NCBI GenBank assembly: GCA_017504205.1
Contig: JAFVRO010000001.1
Coordinates: 1-43,447, forward strand
DNA from: Clostridia bacterium
GTDB lineage: Bacteria > Bacillota > Clostridia > Oscillospirales > CAG-272
Direction: 5' to 3'
DNA length: 43,447 nt
This document shows, one piece after another, positions 1 through 7,474 of the stretch. Numbering within the stretch: position 1 is the stretch's first letter; each line of letters begins with the position of its first letter. The notes under the pieces are model-generated. The model had not been told where the DNA came from, did not search any database, and saw only the letters and a list, made by a program, of their open reading frames with translations. Both the position numbers and the translations under genes were made by a program.

Positions 1-75
1 CTCGACGAATCAAATTCGTCGTTTTGGCACGAAAATAGCATCAAATTTCATTAAAATCTGCGCCAAAACCGTTCG
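1..75 (-). repeat. 75-bp core of an intergenic repeat, copy 1
   Basis: These 75 bases are the exact reverse complement of 40023-40097, with no mismatch. The core holds a perfect 8-bp-arm hairpin (CGACGAAT/ATTCGTCG, at 3-21) and an 8-bp inverted pair GTTTTGGC/GCCAAAAC enclosing about 33 bp. No ORF of note runs through it. The left part of the element is cut off by the window edge. It looks like a small non-autonomous repeat (MITE or REP-like); that label is inference. Confidence 0.85.
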
Positions 76-81
76 AGTTTC

Positions 82-113
82 CGAAAATGACGGATTCCTG
101 ACCGTCATTTTCG
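82..113. repeat. Perfect 12-bp-arm hairpin inside repeat copy 1
   Basis: CGAAAATGACGG (82-93) and CCGTCATTTTCG (102-113) are perfectly complementary around an 8-base loop. The hairpin lies between the 75-bp core and the terminator hairpin, and is absent from the second copy of the element near 40.0 kb, so it is a module present in one copy only. Confidence 0.7.
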
Positions 114-114
114 A

Positions 115-150
115 GCGGGCTGTCTTAATGAGACAGCCCGCGCTTTTATT
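115..150 (+). terminator. Intrinsic terminator, GGGCTGTCT family
   Basis: GCGGGCTGTCT (115-125) pairs perfectly with AGACAGCCCGC (131-141) around a 5-base loop and is followed on the plus strand by GCTTTTATTATT. The T-run faces the plus direction, so it would stop transcription entering from the left, not the minus-strand ABC operon that ends at 161. The same hairpin recurs at 39997-40019. Confidence 0.7.
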
Positions 151-160
151 ATTGCCTGAC

Positions 161-3145
161 TCAGATATCGTATTTTGCGAGTATCTGTGCGGGCGTTTTC
201 CTGAGAAGCATAAGTATCGGAAGCGTTCCGCAGAACAGTACCAATACAAGCAATAGTGCGAATACTATCAGCGCATACCACCAGGGGTAGAAGAATACCG
301 TCGCAACCGAGGGCGCAAGCACCTTGCAAACGAACAGGAACGCGCTCGTCAAAATGTACCCTATGAATACCGTCAGGGAAGCAAGCACCAGAGATTCAAC
401 GGTGAACTTAAAGCGCAGGTTCTTCTTTGAAACACCGATAGCACGGTATATTCCAACCTCCTTGATACGGTTCATCAGCGATGAACGCATAACGAAGTAC
501 ATACAGAAGCTCATCAGTATCACAACTATCGCCATAACGACAAGACTTGTGATAATTCCCTCAAGATTGTTTGAAATAGCCATTCTGAACATATCGTCCG
601 GCGTTATGATAGCGGGAATATACTCACTCGGTCTTACAATGTGCGAAAACTTTTCCTTTACCCATTTGGCAGTTTTGCCGGGATCTGTCGAGTGAAGCAC
701 AGTGTATACCGTCTCCGACACACTGTCTACGAATACCACCTCGTCCGTGGAGATATAGCTCTTTACCTCTCCGTATTCATATTTTTCATAGAAATAGTAG
801 GGAACTGCCGATTCGTGTGTCTGGCCGTACTGCTTGGATAACGCGACGTAATCGTTGTCGGTTACAAAGTAGCGGCATTCGCTGATGTAATCACCACTTT
901 GAGGAGTACGGTAGAAAATATCCTCGTATTTGACGTAAAGCTCCTTCATCGCCTCTGCCATTGTGGGAAGCTCCAGGTCAGCTGCCTCAAGCTCACTGAG
1001 CGTCGGATACCTTCCGTACTTTTTCTTGTATTCATCCGCCTTGAACAGTATCTCGTCCGCAAAGTAATACTTTGCCGCATTTATGTCCATTTCAACTGCA
1101 AGCCAAAGCTCGAAATTGTAAGGATCAAATAACTTGCTTTCCTGCAGGAAGCGGTCAAGCTCACTGTAATAATCCAGCATTCCTTCTACAAATCTTTCGT
1201 TGAATACCGTCTGATAGATCGCCTCAAATTCCGCCGAGCCGGGCTCAACGGTGGGGTTTTCCTTTATGACGAGCTCTCTGAAGTACTCCCTGAAATCCTC
1301 GGTCTTTTTAATACCGTTCAGCGCAAGCCAGGTGTGATAATCATGGGCATATCGCATGATCCTTGCAACCTTGAATTGCTTGCCGTGTATTTTTATCTGC
1401 TCTCCGATCTCCGGGATCTTCACGTCACTCTCAGTCAGGCGGTATGCAAGCACAGTCTCACCGTCCGCAAGTCCTTCGGATGTAAAATCTGATATTCCAA
1501 CATATGCGGATGCACGATTCATTACGTTCTTCGCAAGCGCCATAGAATTAAGGTATACTGCAGATTCATTCGACCTGACTATACCGACGATGCGTGCTGC
1601 GGAGCCGTCAACTGCAAGCGAGGAAGAACGAAGACCGAGAAGATCCGCGTGATCATCAATGTATCCGTAAGGCGATTTTTCAAGCAGAGCGTCTGCTACC
1701 TTGCTCGTTATCAGTATTTCGCTTTCTTCAAGCTCGGTCGCACGTCCCTCAAGCAGCTCAAGTCCGCTTGCAAGGGATACGTCAAGCATCACCGCGCTCG
1801 TCTCAAAGCGTGAACCGTAGAAGCTTTCCTTGAAGGTCTCAAAATACGGAGTATTGAATGAAATATTTGTGCCCGTGCTGAATGCAAGCCGCGCATAGTC
1901 CACACCGCTTTCCGCAGAGCCAACGCCCGCAAGCAATGTCTTGGAGGTCGCTTCGTTTGGCGTCAGAACGTAAAACGTCTCATGGTTGTATGAGTTTCTT
2001 GCATCTATTATGTCACCTATTGCCGTGCCAAATACAGCACTCATAACAACGAGCACCATCGCAAACAGACACATACATCTCTGCAATAGCTTTTTACCCT
2101 TTTTCTGCCTTACGAAGCTTGCAACATATCCGCTCCTGATCGATGAGCGAGTCGTGAAAAGACGTCCGAATTTCGTGCCCGTGACCGTCGGAAGCGCCGA
2201 CATATCTATCGTACGCTCCTTTTCCTCGGGCGCACGCCTTTCCGTGTATACACCCTCACGAAGCTTTACCTCACTGTATTCGTCAAGCACCTGAACACGC
2301 GGCGTGTCAACCTTGACGTAAAGCTTTCCGCCCTCGTTGATGATGCGTATTTTGACAGGCGCGGCAGGACTTTCTCCGTAGTATTCAATCTGTGCGTTTT
2401 CGTCACCGAGCTCGACACGGTCAAGCTCTCCGAGATATATCGCGTTCTTGTCCCTTTCTTCGTATCCGTTTGCACCTTCGTTGTCGCGGACTGATACGAT
2501 CTTGCCGTCCGATAGCTCAATAACCTTGTCACAGTAGTAATCCACAAGGCTTGCCTCATGCGTCACAAGCAGAACGAGGTGATCGCGCGAGATCGCCTTC
2601 AGCAGATCCATGATAAGCACCGTGTTAGCCTCGTCAAGGTTTCCCGTGGGCTCGTCTGCAAGTATTATCCGCGGATTTTTCACTATGGCGCGCGCAATAG
2701 CGATCCTTTGCTGCTGACCTCCCGATAAGGTGTCAGGTGTGCGGTTTTTGTATTTTTCCATTCCTACGTTGGTAAGAGCCGCAATAACGCGCCTCTCTAT
2801 CTCCGCCTCATCCTCCATACCGCAGAGCCTCAGCGCATTCGCTACGTTCTCATAGCAGGTTTCAAGACGGTTGAGATTGTAGTTCTGGAATATGTAACCG
2901 ACGTATTGATTGCGTATGTCGTCACCTTTTTTATCTACATCCTGTCCTTCAATGGTGAGAGAACCTTCCGAGAAGCCGTCAAGACCTCCGATTACGTTTA
3001 AAAGCGTGGTCTTTCCGCATCCACTTTGTCCGAAGATCGCAACCATGCCGCTTTCGGGAAGCTCAAGAGATACGTCATTTATAACATGTATCTCGTTGCT
3101 TTTGCCCTTGTTAAAATATTTATGAAGCCCTTTGATGCTGATCAT
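161..3145 (-). CDS. ABC transporter, fused ATPase and FtsX-type permease (994 aa)
   Basis: A MacB/LolCDE-type fusion: an N-terminal ABC ATPase joined to an FtsX-like permease. The ATPase shows Walker A GQSGCGKTT (39-47), signature LSGGQQQR (140-147) and Walker B with RIILADEP (about 159-166). A linker domain of roughly 120 residues follows, then a first membrane segment (about 357-378), a long extracytoplasmic domain of about 490 residues, and three membrane segments at the C-terminus. Families of this type use ATP to drive shape changes in the outer domain for export or antibiotic-peptide resistance; the substrate here is unknown. The ATG overlaps the stop of the upstream fusion gene (ATGA, 3142-3145) and is preceded by GAGGAGGT-like SD, so the two are translationally coupled and probably form a heterodimer. 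Confidence 0.88.
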   Translation of the reverse strand: MISIKGLHKYFNKGKSNEIHVINDVSLELPESGMVAIFGQSGCGKTTLLNVIGGLDGFSEGSLTIEGQDVDKKGDDIRNQYVGYIFQNYNLNRLETCYENVANALRLCGMEDEAEIERRVIAALTNVGMEKYKNRTPDTLSGGQQQRIAIARAIVKNPRIILADEPTGNLDEANTVLIMDLLKAISRDHLVLLVTHEASLVDYYCDKVIELSDGKIVSVRDNEGANGYEERDKNAIYLGELDRVELGDENAQIEYYGESPAAPVKIRIINEGGKLYVKVDTPRVQVLDEYSEVKLREGVYTERRAPEEKERTIDMSALPTVTGTKFGRLFTTRSSIRSGYVASFVRQKKGKKLLQRCMCLFAMVLVVMSAVFGTAIGDIIDARNSYNHETFYVLTPNEATSKTLLAGVGSAESGVDYARLAFSTGTNISFNTPYFETFKESFYGSRFETSAVMLDVSLASGLELLEGRATELEESEILITSKVADALLEKSPYGYIDDHADLLGLRSSSLAVDGSAARIVGIVRSNESAVYLNSMALAKNVMNRASAYVGISDFTSEGLADGETVLAYRLTESDVKIPEIGEQIKIHGKQFKVARIMRYAHDYHTWLALNGIKKTEDFREYFRELVIKENPTVEPGSAEFEAIYQTVFNERFVEGMLDYYSELDRFLQESKLFDPYNFELWLAVEMDINAAKYYFADEILFKADEYKKKYGRYPTLSELEAADLELPTMAEAMKELYVKYEDIFYRTPQSGDYISECRYFVTDNDYVALSKQYGQTHESAVPYYFYEKYEYGEVKSYISTDEVVFVDSVSETVYTVLHSTDPGKTAKWVKEKFSHIVRPSEYIPAIITPDDMFRMAISNNLEGIITSLVVMAIVVILMSFCMYFVMRSSLMNRIKEVGIYRAIGVSKKNLRFKFTVESLVLASLTVFIGYILTSAFLFVCKVLAPSVATVFFYPWWYALIVFALLLVLVLFCGTLPILMLLRKTPAQILAKYDI

Positions 3146-5397
3146 TCTGCGCTACCTCCTCTCAAAGCGGTTTTTACGCTTTCGTTAAATAGCTTGCGTA
3201 TCTGCTTGCGCGTTACCCGAAGTGTCAGTATCACCATGCCTATCGCGATAGCAACGTATTGCCATGCGTAAAGATATGTGAAGTGCGGATTAAGCGTGGG
3301 TACTGTGAATATGATTATAGCCGCCGCCGCAGTAAGCACGAAAGCCGGTATCAGAGAGATGAACATACGCGCGTACATGCCGATACGTATCACTCTGACG
3401 GATATTCCCATCGAACGCATTATTGCCATGTCTCCCTTGAAGGCGGACAAGGCACGCGATGAGCAAAGATTTATAAAGAAAGCGATAAATACGATCGTAA
3501 GTCCCCAGAGGAATATCATTACGACACTCATAAGCACGTCAAGAATTGTGTCTAAGGCATCAGGCTCGTATTCTGTGTCCGACGGTACCGCAACGTACCC
3601 AAGCGCGCTCAACTGCTCTGCCGCCTCGCGTGCCTTGCCGTCGTTCTCATAAAACAACGTAGCCTGCGCGTATGACATTTCAAGCACCTCGTATGCAAGC
3701 TCTTTGACGATGGATATGCTGACGAATACCGTGTCTCCGTTTTTCGTCACGTCGGGGCGTGTTTCGGTGAAAACGCCTCTGTCAAACTCCTTCTTGAAGG
3801 TGAGCGTCGTGTCCTTGCCGTCAAAATAATCGTAGTTTCTGTCGTAGTAGAAGCACTTGACCGTCAGGAGCGCATCCTTAATTTTTTCTTGATTTTCATA
3901 ATACCGATAGCTCTGTACGTCCACGAATATTTTTCCGTCCTGTACCTCGTAAGACGGAACGAGATTTATGTTCGACGTGGAGAAATTCCCCTTGCCGTCC
4001 ACCGCGGTGAAATCAAGAGCTACCGACGTATCCTGCGAGCTGAGCAGATAAAACGCCGCCGTTGCATTTTCAAAGCCCTCCGACGTGAACGAGCATTCGG
4101 GCGAAAGATTGTTGTCATAATAGTATTTTATTCCGACGACCTTGAGCGAAAGGGAATTGAGCGAAATGCTTCCTATAAGTATCTCACTCTTGCCAAATCG
4201 TGGTTGAAATGAGATCGGCAGGTAAAGCACGACCTCGTTTGGCGCCTCGGGATAGCGTCCAAGCGATAGATGTCCGTAATCCTTTTCGTATGTCGGCATC
4301 GCATATATTCTGCGTATAAGTCCGTCATCGCGGTACGCTATCGCGTTACCCCCCGATTGAGCATAGTCAAGCAACTTGTCGAAATGAAGCACGGACTCCG
4401 CGCCGCTTTGTCTTGCAAGCTCCTCAAGTTCGGCATCCGTTATCGGCTTTCCGTTCTGCTTGGCGATCACAAGCCTGCCGTCGATGTGATTGAACATATA
4501 GTTTTTGTCAAACACGGTGATGTCTGACGTGAAAAACGAGGTGGTGACAAAAATGCCAAGCGTTCCGACGAGCAGAAGCACGCAAATGAAGAATGAAAGC
4601 CGTGGCTTCGCGGTAAATATCGACCGTCCAAGCAAAAGACCGCGTCCAAGATCAGCCTTAAGGCCCTTCTTTGACTTGAGCACCGATTGCGCCTGCGCCT
4701 CTGAAGGTGCTTCGGAATGTGATATAACGTGATCTGATTCTATTGCGCCGTCAAACACGCGGATGTGCCGCGTGGCACAGTGCTCCACCTGCTCAAAATT
4801 GTGCGTGACTACGATAAGAAGCTTGTCGCGCGATACCTCACGCAAAAGCTCAATGATCTCACGCGAGGTTTTTGAATCGAGGTTGCCGGTTGGCTCGTCG
4901 GCAAGGATTATTGGACTGTCCTTTGCAAGCGCACGCGCTATGACCGTCCTCTGCTTCTGTCCACCGGAAAGACGGCTTCCCTTGTGCTTTAAGTGCGATG
5001 AAAGCCCGACGCGGTCTATAAGCTCAAGCGCGCGCTGCCTCCGCTCCTTTTTGTCCTCAATGTGCATCAGAGCAAGCTCCACGTTTTCAAGCACCGTGAA
5101 ACTCTCAATTATGTTGTAATCCTGGAAAATGAAGGATATGTATTTTTCTCTGTACTCCTCCCAGTCGGGCTGCAGATAGTGCGAGGTGACCTGATCCTCA
5201 ATGTAAAGCTCCCCCTCCTCGTAAGAATCCATTCCGCTTATTACGTTGAGTAGAGTGGACTTTCCCGATCCTGATTTACCCGTAACCGCAACGAATTCGC
5301 CGCGTTCAAAGGAAAGACTTACGCCGCGTATTCCAACCGCTACGCTTCCCTCGGAAACGTAGATCTTTCCTATGTCCTGTAATCTGAGTAATGCCAT
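3142..5397 (-). CDS. ABC transporter, fused ATPase and FtsX-type permease (751 aa)
   Basis: Second half of the putative heterodimeric transporter. Walker A GKSGSGKST (40-48), signature LSGGQKQR (143-150) and a Walker B with PIILADEP (about 160-167) are intact, so both partners should hydrolyse ATP. After a cytoplasmic linker comes a membrane segment near residue 270-290, an outer domain of about 320 residues (shorter than in the partner), and three C-terminal membrane segments. It is the first gene of the minus-strand operon; SD AAAGGAGA sits just upstream of ATG, and a strong sigma-A promoter lies at 5499-5527. A leader of about 95 nt contains an imperfect hairpin. No two-component genes are next to it, so a BceAB-like sensing role cannot be argued from context. 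Confidence 0.88.
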   Translation of the reverse strand: MALLRLQDIGKIYVSEGSVAVGIRGVSLSFERGEFVAVTGKSGSGKSTLLNVISGMDSYEEGELYIEDQVTSHYLQPDWEEYREKYISFIFQDYNIIESFTVLENVELALMHIEDKKERRQRALELIDRVGLSSHLKHKGSRLSGGQKQRTVIARALAKDSPIILADEPTGNLDSKTSREIIELLREVSRDKLLIVVTHNFEQVEHCATRHIRVFDGAIESDHVISHSEAPSEAQAQSVLKSKKGLKADLGRGLLLGRSIFTAKPRLSFFICVLLLVGTLGIFVTTSFFTSDITVFDKNYMFNHIDGRLVIAKQNGKPITDAELEELARQSGAESVLHFDKLLDYAQSGGNAIAYRDDGLIRRIYAMPTYEKDYGHLSLGRYPEAPNEVVLYLPISFQPRFGKSEILIGSISLNSLSLKVVGIKYYYDNNLSPECSFTSEGFENATAAFYLLSSQDTSVALDFTAVDGKGNFSTSNINLVPSYEVQDGKIFVDVQSYRYYENQEKIKDALLTVKCFYYDRNYDYFDGKDTTLTFKKEFDRGVFTETRPDVTKNGDTVFVSISIVKELAYEVLEMSYAQATLFYENDGKAREAAEQLSALGYVAVPSDTEYEPDALDTILDVLMSVVMIFLWGLTIVFIAFFINLCSSRALSAFKGDMAIMRSMGISVRVIRIGMYARMFISLIPAFVLTAAAAIIIFTVPTLNPHFTYLYAWQYVAIAIGMVILTLRVTRKQIRKLFNESVKTALRGGSAE

Positions 5398-5426
5398 TTG
5401 TTCTCCTTTCGTGCCGTAAGACTTAA

Positions 5427-5490
5427 GCCGTTACACCGCGTAACATCGCTTTCTTATATAGACCCTGAATTCTCAAAAAAGTGTTACGGC
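5427..5490 (-). promoter_or_regulatory. Inverted repeat in the 5' leader of the ABC operon
   Basis: GCCGTTACAC (5427-5436) and GTGTTACGGC (5481-5490) are complementary except for one central mismatch, and enclose 44 bases. In the minus-strand transcript they would form a stem near the 5' end, between the start site and the SD. It may be a leader structure or a regulator site; function is unknown. Confidence 0.4.
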
Positions 5491-5498
5491 TTTCCCTA

Positions 5499-5527
5499 AT
5501 TATAACATAAGGAAAAATGATTTTCAA
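5499..5527 (-). promoter_or_regulatory. Sigma-A promoter of the ABC operon
   Basis: On the minus strand TTGAAA (5522-5527), a 17-bp spacer and a perfect TATAAT (5499-5504). The predicted start near 5492 gives a leader of about 95 nt to the ATG at 5397. Confidence 0.75.
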
Positions 5528-5545
5528 TACCGTGCCTTAAAAAAT

Positions 5546-5563
5546 ACTTTTCGCAAGAAAAGT
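5546..5563. other. GNRA-loop hairpin between divergent promoters
   Basis: ACTTTTC-GCAA-GAAAAGT is a perfect 7-bp stem with a GCAA tetraloop, flanked by CTTAA and TTAAG that could extend it around a bulge. It lies between the minus-strand and plus-strand promoters and would not be in either transcript, so a DNA operator is as likely as an RNA element. Nothing else was recognised in 5528-5638. Confidence 0.35.
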
Positions 5564-5638
5564 TTAAGTTTTCACCGTCTTATTGCACATATACGGCACG
5601 ATATATTTGTACATAGTTTACAAAAATGGAATATTCAC

Positions 5639-5666
5639 TTGACAAAAGTTTTTTTTACTGTATAAT
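5639..5666 (+). promoter_or_regulatory. Sigma-A promoter of the leader ORF and CNNM/CorC gene
   Basis: TTGACA (5639-5644), a 16-bp spacer rich in T, then TATAAT (5661-5666). The predicted start near 5673 gives a leader of about 210 nt before the CNNM/CorC gene, unusually long here, and it holds the leader ORF and the hairpin described below. Confidence 0.8.
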
Positions 5667-5699
5667 ATATATACTACATCAGACAAGGAGACTATAAAA

Positions 5700-5786
5700 G
5701 TGGATTGCGGCGACAGTGACGGTAATAGTATAAACGTACCGTTATCAACTTCAAGCAGCTCAACTGAATACTCAAAGCACGCATAA
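5700..5786 (+). CDS. Leader peptide upstream of CNNM/CorC gene (28 aa)
   Basis: A GTG-started ORF of 28 codons with SD AAGGAG (5685-5690) nine bases upstream. It begins MDCGDSDGNSINVPL, with three Asp in the first seven residues and a Pro at 14, and then has a Ser/Thr-rich middle. Its TAA (5784-5786) falls inside the 5' arm of a terminator-like hairpin. No family was recognised. The position, SD and stop-codon placement suggest a regulatory leader peptide rather than a working protein. Acidic and proline-rich leader peptides such as Salmonella MgtL sense Mg2+ through ribosome instability; the parallel is inference. Confidence 0.55.
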   Translation: MDCGDSDGNSINVPLSTSSSSTEYSKHA

Positions 5787-5812
5787 CCTGAATTCCGGGG
5801 ATATGCTTTTTT
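5781..5812 (+). terminator. Terminator-like hairpin (attenuator) before CNNM/CorC
   Basis: GCATA (5781-5785) pairs with TATGC (5802-5806), with inner CC/GG pairs across an A-A mismatch, and six T follow directly. An alternative pairing AAAGCA (5774-5779) with TGCTTT (5804-5809) is also possible. The stem is short, so strength is uncertain. The leader ORF stop codon overlaps the 5' arm, so a ribosome finishing the leader ORF would block folding. Confidence 0.45.
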
Positions 5813-5884
5813 GCGTTATATAGGATCCTGATATCAACATCCGCATAGCGGAAATACATAACAAAGATTTTAAGGAGTTAAAAA

Positions 5885-7168
5885 ATGCCTGACGGGAGTA
5901 CACTGACATTTATTGGAATGTTTTTATGCTTGGTTTTCTCAGCCTTCTTCTCTGCAAGTGAGACAGCTTTCACATCTATGAATAAAACAAAGATGAAGAA
6001 TAAAGTTCAAGAGGGCAATAAGACCGCAGCGCTTGCGTTGAAAATGGTCAATAACTATGACAAGCTGCTTTCTACGATTCTGATTGGAAACAATATCGTA
6101 AACGTTGCCCTTACAGCAATGGCAACCGCATGGTTTATTGCGTGGTTTGAGCTCATTCAGACAAACCTTTCTGCATCCACTGTGTCTACTGCAGTAATTA
6201 CTGTAGCAGTACTTATTTTCGGAGAGATCACACCTAAAAGCATTGCTAAGGATCACCCTGAGGGATTTGCTATTGGCGTTGCAAGACTGCTCAGATTAAT
6301 CCAGCTTATTCTCACCCCCTTCAACCTTATATTTATGGGATGGAAAAAGCTTATCAATCTCATATTCAAGCCTTCAAATATTGACACCGTAACAGAAGGC
6401 GAGGTGCTCACCCTTGTCGACGAGGCTCACGAGGACGGAAGCATCGACGAGTATAACAAAGAGCTTATTGAAAATATCTTTGCCTTCGACGATATGACCG
6501 CCGGCGAGATCGCAACCCACCGAACAGAAATTACTATGCTCTGCATAGATGATACCGTTGAGGAGTGGAACGATGCTATCAATAATAGCCGCTACTCCCG
6601 TTATCCCGTATACGGTGAAAATATCGATGATATAATCGGTATACTTGATGCCCGCGCTTACTTCAGACTTGAAGAAAAGACCCGCGAGGTTATAATGGCT
6701 GAGGCAATTACCCCCGCATACTTCGTTCCCGAATCCGTAAAGGCAGACGTACTTTTCAAGAATATGAAGGCTAAAAAAGAGTATTTTGCCGTAGTTCTTG
6801 ACGAATACGGCGGAGTTTACGGTATTATCACTCTTACAGACCTTGTAGAGTGCATCGTCGGTGAATTTACCGAAAGCCACGAGGACGAGGATGAAGAGGC
6901 AGACATTGTGCTTATCGAAGAGAATAAGTGGCAGATCAGCGGAACCGCTTCTGTTCAGGACGTAAGAGATGCGCTCGGTATCGCAATAAACGACGAGGAC
7001 AGCGAAACATTCGGCGGTTACGTTCTCGGTCTGTACGGCTCAGTCCCGGAGGACGGCTCAAAATTTGAGGTGTCCGCAGACGGACTTGAGATCCATGTTG
7101 AGGATATCAAGGAGCACGTTATAGAGAAAACTATTGTAATTCTTAAGCCCGAGGAGAAGGAAGACTGA
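5885..7168 (+). CDS. CNNM/CorC-family Mg2+/Co2+ efflux-type membrane protein (427 aa)
   Basis: A three-part hemolysin C/CorC-type protein: an N-terminal CNNM (DUF21) domain with three to four membrane segments in residues 8-150, a CBS pair in about 195-320, and a CorC_HlyC C-terminal domain in about 335-420. The N-terminal motif FSASETAFTSMNK is typical of the CNNM domain, as is GEITPKSIAK. Members such as Staphylococcus MpfA and Methanoculleus CorC handle Mg2+ export and tolerance; the name hemolysin is historical. Length matches the family. SD AAGGAGTT precedes ATG by six bases. The long leader with a leader ORF and hairpin suggests control by attenuation. A strong terminator follows at 7193. 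Confidence 0.9.
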   Translation: MPDGSTLTFIGMFLCLVFSAFFSASETAFTSMNKTKMKNKVQEGNKTAALALKMVNNYDKLLSTILIGNNIVNVALTAMATAWFIAWFELIQTNLSASTVSTAVITVAVLIFGEITPKSIAKDHPEGFAIGVARLLRLIQLILTPFNLIFMGWKKLINLIFKPSNIDTVTEGEVLTLVDEAHEDGSIDEYNKELIENIFAFDDMTAGEIATHRTEITMLCIDDTVEEWNDAINNSRYSRYPVYGENIDDIIGILDARAYFRLEEKTREVIMAEAITPAYFVPESVKADVLFKNMKAKKEYFAVVLDEYGGVYGIITLTDLVECIVGEFTESHEDEDEEADIVLIEENKWQISGTASVQDVRDALGIAINDEDSETFGGYVLGLYGSVPEDGSKFEVSADGLEIHVEDIKEHVIEKTIVILKPEEKED

Positions 7169-7192
7169 TCCTGAAGGTTGTATAAATGTGAC

Positions 7193-7220
7193 AAAGGGAG
7201 TGCCGGCGACACTCCCTTTT
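7193..7220 (+). terminator. Intrinsic terminator after CNNM/CorC gene
   Basis: AAAGGGAGTG (7193-7202) pairs with CACTCCCTTT (7210-7219) around a 7-base GC-rich loop and runs into a T tract. Confidence 0.85.
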
Positions 7221-7321
7221 AACTTGATTTAAATATCATAAAAATCAAAAATGCAAATCAACTCAAAAAATGATAATAAGTAATGTCAAATTAACTAAAT
7301 CGAATATCGATAATTTGTCTA

Positions 7322-7339
7322 ATGTTACATTTTTAACAA
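7322..7339. promoter_or_regulatory. Rex-like operator upstream of fumC
   Basis: ATGTTACATTTTTAACAA fits the clostridial Rex pattern TTGTTAANNNNTTAACAA at 12 of 14 fixed positions, with a perfect right half. It ends 25 bp upstream of the -35 box of the fumC promoter. Rex represses fermentative genes until NADH is high, which suits a fumarate-reducing pathway. Identification rests on pattern match only. Confidence 0.45.
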
Positions 7340-7358
7340 ATTTTCAAACTTACGCAAA

Positions 7359-7372
7359 TTTGTCTTGACAAA
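7359..7372. promoter_or_regulatory. Palindrome TTTGTC-TT-GACAAA over the fumC -35 box
   Basis: A perfect 6-bp-arm palindrome centred on the -35 TTGACA. A second perfect inverted pair, ACAAATTT (7336-7343) and AAATTTGT (7356-7363), lies directly upstream and overlaps the Rex-like site. The layout suggests an operator cluster; the protein is not known. Confidence 0.4.
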
Positions 7373-7393
7373 CGACAAAAAAACAGATATTAT
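7365..7393 (+). promoter_or_regulatory. Sigma-A promoter of fumC
   Basis: TTGACA (7365-7370), a 17-bp spacer, TATTAT (7388-7393) within a longer TA tract. The predicted start near 7400 leaves a leader of about 75 nt to the ATG at 7475, which argues against the upstream in-frame ATG at 7406. Confidence 0.75.
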
Positions 7394-7474
7394 ATATATG
7401 GAAACGTGTGCGTTATTGTAGCGCAACGCCGTATCGCAAATAGCGAAATAATTTATTCAGATAAGGAAAAAACT

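Noticed and set aside
5673..5884. Known riboswitch (yybP-ykoY, M-box) in the CNNM/CorC leader
   Set aside because: I could not find the conserved core sequences of either class; a leader ORF with a hairpin explains the leader better.
7406..7474. Upstream 23-codon extension of fumC
   Set aside because: ATG 7406 coincides with the predicted transcription start, lacks an SD and adds residues outside the family alignment.
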